Positions 52,075 through 59,387 of a stretch of 64,000 bases of DNA are shown here, piece by piece. The translations under genes and the position numbers were made by a program. The first letter of the stretch is position 1; each line of letters starts with the position of its first letter. This DNA is from SMAG-U1939 sp036376595 (GTDB lineage Bacteria; Chloroflexota; Ktedonobacteria; Ktedonobacterales; JADMIN01): NCBI GenBank assembly GCA_036376595.1, contig DASVAA010000227.1, forward strand, positions 61,593 through 125,592, read 5' to 3'. The notes beneath the pieces are model-generated. The model was not told the DNA's origin and ran no database searches. It was given only the letters and a program-made list of their open reading frames with translations.

Positions 52075-52842
52075 ATGCGATTCGATGGCAAAGCGGCGCT
52101 GGTCACGGGCGGCTCGGAGGGGATCGGCGCGGCGATCGTGCGACGCCTGGCGAGCCAAGGGGCAAGCGTCACGCTGGACTACCACACGCACAGCCAGGAC
52201 GCCAACGCCATCGCGCAGGAGCTGCAGGCCAAGGGCTGCAAGGTGCAGGTGGTGCAGGCTGACGTAGGCAACGTCGGCAGCATACAGCATCTCGTCCAGC
52301 AGGCCGTCGCCGCATTTGGCCGGATCGATATCCTCGTCAACAACGCCGGCATCGAGATGCCCACCCCCTTCACGCAGGTGACGGAGCAGCAGTGGGATGC
52401 GCAGATAGCAGTGGACCTCAAGGGCGCGTACTTCGCGGCGCAGGAAGCCGCACGGCAGATGATCGCGCGCGGCATTTCGGGTGTGATTGTCAACGTCTCG
52501 TCGGTCCACGAGGACCTGCCGATGGTCGGCAACTCGGTCTACTCGTCGGCCAAGGGCGGACTGCGCATGATGACACGCACGCTGGCGCCGGAGCTGGCGC
52601 AGCAGCAAATCCGCATCGTCAACGTCGGCCCCGGCGCAATCGCCACCTCGATCAACGCGGCGACGCTCGCCAACCCCACCCTCAAAGCCGAGCTACTCAA
52701 AGAGATTCCGCTGGGCCGCATCGGCACGCCCGCCGACATCGCCGAAGCGGTCTGCTGGCTGGCCTCAGAGGAGGCGAGCTACATTACCGGCACGACGCTC
52801 TTCGTGGATGGCGGCCTGATGGTCAACGCGGGTGGGCTATAA
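52075..52842 (+). CDS. Short-chain dehydrogenase, glucose-1-dehydrogenase-like
   Basis: 255 residues with a complete SDR core: ALVTGGSEGIGAAIVRRLA (cofactor loop), NNAGIEMPTP, catalytic serine in VNVSSVHE, YSSAK for the Tyr-Lys pair (about residues 159-163), and the C-terminal YITGTTLFVDGGL. The overall look is that of bacterial glucose 1-dehydrogenases and 3-oxoacyl-ACP reductase relatives, so the substrate is uncertain. ATG 52075 has GAGGGGGAA upstream. A YdeI-like gene and an MBL gene follow with 4-base gaps or overlaps, forming a three-gene operon. Confidence 0.9.
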   Translation: MRFDGKAALVTGGSEGIGAAIVRRLASQGASVTLDYHTHSQDANAIAQELQAKGCKVQVVQADVGNVGSIQHLVQQAVAAFGRIDILVNNAGIEMPTPFTQVTEQQWDAQIAVDLKGAYFAAQEAARQMIARGISGVIVNVSSVHEDLPMVGNSVYSSAKGGLRMMTRTLAPELAQQQIRIVNVGPGAIATSINAATLANPTLKAELLKEIPLGRIGTPADIAEAVCWLASEEASYITGTTLFVDGGLMVNAGGL

Positions 52843-52846
52843 GCTG

Positions 52847-53431
52847 ATGGCGACCGCTGACAAGCTCCCTACCATCCAGTTCGAGACCCAGCGGGCCTGG
52901 GAAGCGTGGCTCGACGAGCATCACGCCAATGCGCCGGGCGCATGGCTCAAGATTGGCAAGAAGGGGACAACCAGCCCGACGATCTCCTACGCTGAGGCGC
53001 TAGAGGGCGCGCTGTGTTATGGGTGGATCGATGGGCAGAAGGCCGCGTCAGATGACTCGTTCTGGCTCCAGAAGTTCACGCCACGCCGGCCGAAAAGCGT
53101 CTGGTCAAAGGTGAATCGCGAGAAGGCGCTGGCGCTGGTTGCCGCCGGCAGGATGCGACCCGCGGGACAGCGGCAGATCGAGTCGGCGCGGGCCGATGGG
53201 CGCTGGGAGGCGGCCTATGCGTCGCAGCGCACGATAACCGTGCCGCCGGACTTGCAGAGCGCACTGGACGACAATCCCGAAGCGGCGCAATTCTTCGCCA
53301 CATTGGACAGCGCGAACCGCTACGCGATCCTCTGGCGCATCCAGCAGGCAAAGAAACCCGAAACCCGCTCCGCGCGCATCCAAACGTTCATCGGCATGCT
53401 GAGCCGCCACGAGAAAGTCCATCCATCATGA
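52847..53431 (+). CDS. YdeI/OmpD-associated-family protein
   Basis: A 194-residue protein of the YdeI family: FETQRAWEAWLDEHHANAPGAWLKIGKKGT, then YAEALEGALCYGWIDGQKAASDD and FTPRRPKSVWSKVN, the characteristic central motif, and a helical C-terminus with AAQFFATLDSANRYAILWRIQQAKKPETRSARI. Members are linked to peptide resistance in enterics, but the mechanism is unknown. The ATG lies four bases past the SDR stop, and the next gene overlaps its stop by four bases. Confidence 0.88.
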   Translation: MATADKLPTIQFETQRAWEAWLDEHHANAPGAWLKIGKKGTTSPTISYAEALEGALCYGWIDGQKAASDDSFWLQKFTPRRPKSVWSKVNREKALALVAAGRMRPAGQRQIESARADGRWEAAYASQRTITVPPDLQSALDDNPEAAQFFATLDSANRYAILWRIQQAKKPETRSARIQTFIGMLSRHEKVHPS

Positions 53432-54237
53432 GCGAACGATCTAACCTGCCCACCGACCACATGCGCATCACGCACATCGGCGGACCGACCGCCCTGATGG
53501 AGATCGGCTCGCTGCGCCTGCTGACCGACCCCACCTTCGAGCCGGCGGGCTACCGCTACCCACCGGACAGCCCAAACGCGCTGGTCAAGACGGCTGACCC
53601 GGCAATTGCCGCGGCGGAGATCGGGCCGATAGATGCCGTCTTGCTCAGCCACGATCACCACGCCGATAATCTCGATACCGCCGGCCGCCAGGTGCTCGGA
53701 CAGGCGCGCGAAACGCTGACCACGCCGTCGGGGGCGGAGCGGCTGGGCGGCAACGCGCGTGGGATGGCAACCTGGGAGACGGTCACGCTCACAGGGTCAG
53801 ACGGCCTGATTGTGCGCTTGACCGCTACGCCGGCGCGTCACGGCCCCGCAGCGGTCAAGCACCTCACAGGCGACGTGACGGGCTTCGTGCTGGAGTGGGA
53901 CGGCCAGCGGCGCGGCGCGCTCTATATCAGCGGCGACACCGTGCTCTTCGAGGGCGTGGAGGAGGTTGCGCGGCGCTACCGCGTCGGCGTCGCGCTGCTG
54001 CACTGCGGCGCCGCTCGCTCCCAGCGCCTCGGTCCCGATCCTCTCACGCTGACCGGCGCCGAAGCGGCCCAGCTCGCCCAGATGCTCCCAGACGCCACCA
54101 TCATCCCCATCCACCACGAGGGCTGGGCGCACTTCAGCGAGGGCCGCGACGCCATCGAGCGCGCGTTCGCCGGCAGCCCTGCCGAGTCGCGGTTGCGCTT
54201 CCTGCCGCTGGGTCAATCCGTCGCGCTTGACATGTGA
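53428..54237 (+). CDS. Metallo-beta-lactamase-fold hydrolase, UlaG-like
   Basis: 269 residues of the MBL superfamily. LLSHDHHADNLDTAGR gives the first zinc motif (HDHHADN, about 72-78). ATPARHGP supplies the next histidine, GALYISGDTVLFEGV the bridging aspartate, and IIPIHHEGWAHF the final histidine. The HDHxD...PIH pattern resembles L-ascorbate-6-phosphate lactonase UlaG and related N-acyl phospholipase-D-like members. It overlaps the preceding YdeI-like gene by ATGA. Substrate unknown. Confidence 0.88.
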   Translation: MSERSNLPTDHMRITHIGGPTALMEIGSLRLLTDPTFEPAGYRYPPDSPNALVKTADPAIAAAEIGPIDAVLLSHDHHADNLDTAGRQVLGQARETLTTPSGAERLGGNARGMATWETVTLTGSDGLIVRLTATPARHGPAAVKHLTGDVTGFVLEWDGQRRGALYISGDTVLFEGVEEVARRYRVGVALLHCGAARSQRLGPDPLTLTGAEAAQLAQMLPDATIIPIHHEGWAHFSEGRDAIERAFAGSPAESRLRFLPLGQSVALDM

Positions 54238-54259
54238 CCTCGAAAACCGAGAGGCGGGC

Positions 54260-57200
54260 CTACAGGCCTGCCAGCGATTGCTCGATTCGCTGCCGATAGG
54301 GTACTTCGCCGAGACGCTGGCAGATCGCCTGTGCCTGTTCGTATCGCTCGCGCGCCGCGGCGGAGTCTCCGCGTGTGACCTCCAACTCGCCATAGACGTA
54401 GAGCGCCTTGGCCTCCGCGTAGGGATAGGGCATCGTGCGCGCCAATGAGATCGCCTCGTCGAGCGCCGCGGCGGCCTGGTCCCAGCGCTCAAGACGGATG
54501 GCGAGCAGCGCCCTAACACGCAGGGCATCGAGCAGCGCGACCTGATGGCGCTCACTCCGGCAGCGGCTCAGGGCTTCGGCTGTCACTTCCTCCGCCCGCT
54601 GAAGATTGCCAGCTTCCAGATGCGCCCATGCGAGGAGCGGCAGAAGAGGCGTGGCGTCAATACCTTCTCGGCCTGCCTGCGTTTCGACGAGCGAATCGAG
54701 GCGGCTGAGCGCCGCAACTGGCTGTCCGGCGAACAGATCGGCCTCGGCGAGACAGCCTTGCACAGGCCGCAGGAGGCGCGGAGGAATCCCGCGTCGTGCG
54801 CCTGCTAGGGCCTCCTCAAGATACCGGCCCCCCAGCTCATGCTCCCCCTGTGCCGAAACAAGCTGGCCCAGCCCGAGAAGTGGATAGCCTGCTGCTACAC
54901 CGCGTAGTTCTGCCATCTCGATCGGCGCGGCAAAGCTATAGCTCTCATCAAAGGCCGCGCGCGACTTTCTCCAATCGCCGGTGTAAAGCGCATGGAGTCC
55001 CAGCCAATAGCAGGCATAGCTTTTGGCCAATGGATTTCCGAAAACCTCCGAAAGCTCGCGGACACGAACACTGTAGCGCAAAGACAGATCGAATTTTCCC
55101 TGGCACGCGTACGCTTCGGCAAGTTGATTGACAATCAAGCCGAAGTGGTCGATATCTCCCTTCTGCTCCAACTGCGGCAGCACGCCTTCAAGGAGCGCAA
55201 CACCATCCTCAAGCCGACCGAGCAGCGACAGCGCCATGCCGTGCAACGCATTGGCCCAGATGACTTCATCATTATCACCTAGAGTACGTGCGACCGAAGC
55301 AGCTCGTGCGGCCGCTGCCGCCTGCTTCGAGTACCTGGCAGATGTCCAATAGAGCAGCGCGAGCACGGTGTAGACGGCAACCTCGCCGCGTGTGGGCTGG
55401 TCATTATCGAATGCACGCCGCACCAATTCAAGCTCTTCAATGCCCTGGTCGGCGGCGCCGTTAGTAGCGCACACGCGCCCAATCGCTGCCATAACCTGGG
55501 CGTAGCCGTCCACGTTGTTGAAGCGCTGATAGGTCAGAGCAGACACCTTGAGCACTGCGACTGCTTCATCAAAGTGCGCCATTGTGGTAAGCACTTGGCC
55601 CAGTCGCTCGCCAGCACGAGCGGCGTCCAGCGCACGCCCCAGGTGCTCGTAGTGTTGCAGCAGCTCGCGATAGATGTGCTCCGCGTCCGCGTTGGCGTAG
55701 CGCGCCTGCGCAAGCTCGCCGGCCCGTTCGAGGTAGGGTAGCGCTCGCTCAATCGCTCCGCTCTGCACAAATTGCAGCGCCAGCTCCGCAGCGCGCACGT
55801 CACGCTCCGGTTCGGTGAGTTGCGCCTCCATCGCTTCGGCGATTACGCCGTGCGCCGTGCGCCGCCGCCAGGCACCCAAATCAGCTGCTGCCACTTCGCG
55901 GATCAGGTCGTGCGCGAAGCGGTACGCGGCGTCGCCGTCCTCCAACAACAGGCGTGCGTGTTGCGCTGCCGCCAGCATAGTTGCCGCCGAGCGGGGTTCG
56001 AGGTTCAGCCAGGCAGCAAGGGCCTCCAAGATCGGCCGCCCGACTTGTCGCCCGACCACGGCCGCGCTTCCCAGGAGCGCTTCTGCACCGGCTGGCAGCA
56101 GCGCGAGACGCTGGCGGATGCTTTGAGCTGCATCCCAGGGTACCGCCTCTTCATCCGCTCCGCTTTCGAGCTTGGGCTGGCCAGCGCGCTCGTCCCGCGC
56201 TTGTGCTGCCCGCGCGCAACTCACGAGGTAGAAGGGGACACCTCCCGCACGCTCCAGCAATCGATCGATCAAAGCCGTGCGCCGATCGGTACCGTCCTCA
56301 CCATTCAGCAAGCCCTCCAGCAGGGACCGGGCCTCCTCCGGTGCCAGCGGCCCAAGTGATACATCGTCTGCCAGGCCATCGCGCGCCAAGTCGGCTAGCA
56401 GATGGGACAGCGGATGATCGGTGCCCACTTCGGTTGAGCGATACGTGCCGAGTAGGACCAGCGGCGGTCCTGATGGCGAGCGCGAGAGCGAGACGAGGAA
56501 GCCGAGCAGGTCGAGCGCATCGATGCCCGCCCATTGCAGATCGTCGAGCGCCAGCAGCGTGCCTGCGGGACCGGCGACGTTCGCGAGATAGCGGGCGACT
56601 GCGCCGAACATCAGCCGGCGGTCGTGCTCCGGCGGCAGGACCCACTGCGGCGCGGGGACTATCGTGGTGTCGGCCAGCTCGGGCAACAAGCGTACCAACC
56701 AGGACGCGCCGTCCAGGTCGGCCCGCAGTTGCGCGGGCGCGCGGCTGGCGACGTGCTGCGCCAGTGCCTCCAGCAGGGGCGCGTACGGTGGTTGGCCGGA
56801 GCGCCGCTGGCATCCGGCCTCCAGCACGGTCCAACCGGCGTCCCGCGCCCGCGCCGCCGCCTCGCGCAGCAGCCGCGATTTGCCGATCCCCGGCTCGCCG
56901 GAAAGCAACATGAGTGGCGTGCCATCGCCCGCCAGGAACCGTATCAGACGAGCCAGCTCGCGCTCGCGGCCAACGAATTGACCGGCGACTGAGCGCAATG
57001 CGGCCGGCGACGCACTAGCTGCGCGTACGTCGGCGGGACGTGATCTGCCCCGAGCGGCAACTTCAAAGGCGATGCGCTCGGCGCCATCGAGCTGGAGGGC
57101 ATTGGCCAGGCGCGTGACCGTGTCTTTGTGGGGAGCACGTTTCAGGCCGCGCTCGAGCTCGCTGATGCCGGTGCGGCTCAGACCAGCGCGCTCGGCAAGC

Positions 57201-57277
57201 TCTTCTTGACTGAGGCCCGCCGCCCGGCGTAAGCGGCGCAGCTGATCGGCGAGCGTGAGGGTGCGGGCAATCGCCAT
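54260..57277 (-). CDS. XRE-AAA-TPR regulator (large STAND-type transcriptional regulator)
   Basis: 1005 residues. An N-terminal XRE helix-turn-helix (about 5-65; LRRAAGLSQEELAERAGLSRTGISELERG) is joined to an AAA/STAND ATPase (Walker A LLSGEPGIGKSRLLREAAARA near 125; Walker B TLLALDDLQWAGIDALDLLG). After a winged-helix-like stretch come TPR-like repeats filling the second half (ERALPYLERAGELAQARYANADAEHIY and DAAISLARTMPYPYAEAKALYVYGELE-type helices). Such regulators sense a ligand through the TPR part and switch transcription; targets are unknown. ATG 57277 follows GAGGGGGATCGTC. Confidence 0.9.
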   Translation of the reverse strand: MAIARTLTLADQLRRLRRAAGLSQEELAERAGLSRTGISELERGLKRAPHKDTVTRLANALQLDGAERIAFEVAARGRSRPADVRAASASPAALRSVAGQFVGRERELARLIRFLAGDGTPLMLLSGEPGIGKSRLLREAAARARDAGWTVLEAGCQRRSGQPPYAPLLEALAQHVASRAPAQLRADLDGASWLVRLLPELADTTIVPAPQWVLPPEHDRRLMFGAVARYLANVAGPAGTLLALDDLQWAGIDALDLLGFLVSLSRSPSGPPLVLLGTYRSTEVGTDHPLSHLLADLARDGLADDVSLGPLAPEEARSLLEGLLNGEDGTDRRTALIDRLLERAGGVPFYLVSCARAAQARDERAGQPKLESGADEEAVPWDAAQSIRQRLALLPAGAEALLGSAAVVGRQVGRPILEALAAWLNLEPRSAATMLAAAQHARLLLEDGDAAYRFAHDLIREVAAADLGAWRRRTAHGVIAEAMEAQLTEPERDVRAAELALQFVQSGAIERALPYLERAGELAQARYANADAEHIYRELLQHYEHLGRALDAARAGERLGQVLTTMAHFDEAVAVLKVSALTYQRFNNVDGYAQVMAAIGRVCATNGAADQGIEELELVRRAFDNDQPTRGEVAVYTVLALLYWTSARYSKQAAAAARAASVARTLGDNDEVIWANALHGMALSLLGRLEDGVALLEGVLPQLEQKGDIDHFGLIVNQLAEAYACQGKFDLSLRYSVRVRELSEVFGNPLAKSYACYWLGLHALYTGDWRKSRAAFDESYSFAAPIEMAELRGVAAGYPLLGLGQLVSAQGEHELGGRYLEEALAGARRGIPPRLLRPVQGCLAEADLFAGQPVAALSRLDSLVETQAGREGIDATPLLPLLAWAHLEAGNLQRAEEVTAEALSRCRSERHQVALLDALRVRALLAIRLERWDQAAAALDEAISLARTMPYPYAEAKALYVYGELEVTRGDSAAARERYEQAQAICQRLGEVPYRQRIEQSLAGL

Positions 57278-57355
57278 GACGATCCCCCTCGAAATTTGCC
57301 AGACACCAGCAGTATCCCTCCGCGCCCGATGGTGACCGCGAGTCACCGCAGCGCA

Positions 57356-57384
57356 ATGATAGCACGCAAACAACCGAAGGTCAA
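57356..57384 (-). promoter_or_regulatory. Promoter of the XRE-AAA-TPR regulator
   Basis: Minus-strand TTGACC (57384-57379), 17 bases, TATCAT (57361-57356), about 80 bases before the ATG. Confidence 0.7.
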
Positions 57385-57870
57385 TAACCTTGTGACGGCA
57401 TTTGCGTGCGCGAATGCGTGCAGAGAAGCGTGCAAAATGTGCGGCACTGCCGAGCTATAAAGGGGCATACTGGAGCGCAAGCGAAAACCTCTGAATGCTC
57501 CTAAGAAGTCAACAGCTGCTCCAGGCATCATGCATGACTCACCAGCGGAAAAGTAGTCGCGCGGGCGCAGTTGACGCCATTCGCGCGATAGCCAGATGGG
57601 CAGATCGTGCGACTTGGCGCATGCATGCGGATGGGAGGTGAAGCGGAGTAGCTGCGAGGTTGAATCCGGCACGAAGCGAGCGGCCGGATGTGGTCACGCT
57701 CTCGTTTACTCGGAGAGGCGCGCTTGGGACGGGGGAATTCAGCAGTGGGTGGTTGCGGCGCCGAGATCGGTATCCGGTTGCCGCCCGCGCGCTGCCACGC
57801 TACCAGGCACTTTAGCCTGGGGAGCTAGCGGGCGATACGAACATGAACGTTGTGTGGGAGGAGACTCAAG
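57385..57870. other. Intergenic region with a small hairpin
   Basis: About 490 bases without a supported gene, part of a 593-base divergent gap. It contains the hairpin CCAGGC-ACTTTA-GCCTGG (57803-57820) about 50 bases before the next start, which could be a leader structure. I could not match it to a known riboswitch. Confidence 0.5.
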
Positions 57871-58482
57871 ATGTCGCGCACCGTCTTGCGCCGAGCGCTG
57901 GTCAGCGCTTTCGTCATCACCTTGTGCCTGGTGACTGTGCTGGTGTTCACTTCGGTGAACGGCGCTCGCCAGGCACGAGCGGCTGGACAGGAGATCGATC
58001 CGAGCTACGCCAACGGAACGACCGTCTACATGATCGGTCCGCACATGAACACCAATCCCAATCCCAATCTCCTGGCCCAGGCACCACACCTGTATATCCT
58101 GGCCTATCCAGTCAACTCCAGCGGCTGCACGTCCAATTGCCCGCTGGTGACGCTGCCTTCCGGCTACCAGCCGCAGTGCGACCCCTGCTTCCACCCCGGC
58201 CTGCCGCCGGTCTTTGCCTATCACGATCATGTGTTGACGGGAGCTCCCGGATTCGGCAACAACGGGACGGCGGGGAGCTTCAAGGGACCGTGGCAGATCA
58301 TCGTGATGATGTACAACCCCGCCGTCGCGATGAGTCCCAGCTTTCAGCCTATCAAGAGCGACGAGGATCTCGACAAGGCCGAAGCCGCCGGCGAATTTTT
58401 GCCCATTGGTGGGGGAGCCAACCCTTATGAGATCGCCACGGGGGTTGTGCTCATCTGCCCGCTCGTCTCGTCGCACGCGTAG
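57871..58482 (+). CDS. Secreted hypothetical protein
   Basis: 203 residues with a clear signal peptide: MSRTVLRRALVSAFVITLCL-type positive start and hydrophobic core, with cleavage probably after QARAAG near residue 38. The mature part has four cysteines close together (SSGCTSNCPLV, QPQCDPCFHPGLPPVF) and the tracts YHDHVLTGAPGFGNNG and GSFKGPWQIIVMMYN. Histidine and asparagine richness suggests a metal or ligand site, but I do not recognise a family. ATG 57871 follows GGAGGAGACTCAAG. Confidence 0.75.
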   Translation: MSRTVLRRALVSAFVITLCLVTVLVFTSVNGARQARAAGQEIDPSYANGTTVYMIGPHMNTNPNPNLLAQAPHLYILAYPVNSSGCTSNCPLVTLPSGYQPQCDPCFHPGLPPVFAYHDHVLTGAPGFGNNGTAGSFKGPWQIIVMMYNPAVAMSPSFQPIKSDEDLDKAEAAGEFLPIGGGANPYEIATGVVLICPLVSSHA

Positions 58483-58485
58483 ACG

Positions 58486-58596
58486 TGCTAGCGACCGCTG
58501 ACACCGCAGCGCCCCCTATGCGCGATCCAGGCCCATATACTGTGCGTTTTCCATTGGACCTGGGTCGCGCGGATAAGGCAGCGGGATGCTAGCGAC
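58486..58596. repeat. Direct repeats flanking an inverted repeat before the TIR gene
   Basis: TGCTAGCGAC occurs at 58486-58495 and 58587-58596. Between them lie GCGCGATCCAGG (58520-58531) and its near-complement CCTGGGTCGCGC (58559-58570), 11 of 12 pairing. A TATACT lies in the loop. Confidence 0.6.
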
Positions 58597-58613
58597 TGCA
58601 TGGGGAGGCCCAC

Positions 58614-59243
58614 GTGAGGTCAATCTTCATCTCCTACCGCCGCGACGACTCTCAACTCTCCTGCGATCGCATCTACGGCTACCTTGCTCCGATCTTCGGG
58701 GTCAAGCAGGTCTTCCGCGACCTCGACGCGATCCCCGGTGGTGTTGACTTCCGCGCGTCCATCGAGCAGTCCCTCAGCACCTGCAAGGTGATGGTCATGG
58801 TGATTGGTCCTGCGTGGGCGACGATCACGAATGCCTCGGGCCGGCGCCGGCTCGACGACCCCAACGACCTGGTGCGCCTGGAGGTCGAGACGGCATTTCG
58901 GCGCGGCATCGCCGTGCTGCCCGTGCTCGTGCAGCACGCTACACTTCCGTTCGCCGCCCCGCTACCGCCCAGCATCGCGCAGCTCGGCTATCAGAACATG
59001 CGCTCAGTACGTCCAGATCCCGATTTCGCGCGCGACATGCAGACCGTGATGCTCGACATCGCCGCGTTCGTGCCGATCCCCAACCAGGGCAGTAGCGGCC
59101 TGCGAGTCGCTCGCAACACCGTGTGGCGAACGGTGAGCTTCGTCCTGGGACTCGTGAGTTTCCTCATATTCGTCGCTGCGCTGTCCACGTGGGTCAACCT
59201 GCCTATCATCTCTGACCTCGTTCGGCATTGGCTGGCGCAGTGA
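58614..59243 (+). CDS. Membrane-tethered TIR-domain protein
   Basis: 209 residues. Residues 1-145 form a bacterial TIR (TIR_2) domain: IFISYRRDDSQLSCDRIYGYL (box 1), VFRDLDAIPGGVDFRASIEQSL, VMVMVIGPAWATITN, DDPNDLVRLEVETAFRRGIAVLPVLV (the glutamate in LEVETAF matches the NADase Glu of many TIRs). A C-terminal helix (about 173-192, VSFVLGLVSFLIFVAALSTW) anchors it. TIR domains act as NAD-degrading enzymes or signal adaptors, often in phage defence. The start is GTG at 58614 with GGGGAGG upstream. The next gene encodes a membrane-anchored repeat protein. Confidence 0.88.
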   Translation: MRSIFISYRRDDSQLSCDRIYGYLAPIFGVKQVFRDLDAIPGGVDFRASIEQSLSTCKVMVMVIGPAWATITNASGRRRLDDPNDLVRLEVETAFRRGIAVLPVLVQHATLPFAAPLPPSIAQLGYQNMRSVRPDPDFARDMQTVMLDIAAFVPIPNQGSSGLRVARNTVWRTVSFVLGLVSFLIFVAALSTWVNLPIISDLVRHWLAQ

Positions 59244-59387
59244 GCGCATGTGGCCGACATCCACTGCTGCCATAGCCAAGTGCTGCCAACAAATGCCCGC
59301 CAGTGAGCAGACTCCCCATGACGTGTGGCGTCGAGCTCACGCCACAGATATCTCATCCACGCCGGAAGCGGTCGGGAGAGGAGCGGC

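Noticed and set aside
57790..57850. Cyclic-di-GMP or other riboswitch before the secreted protein
   Set aside because: Only a simple CCAGGC/GCCTGG hairpin is visible; conserved riboswitch core sequences are missing.
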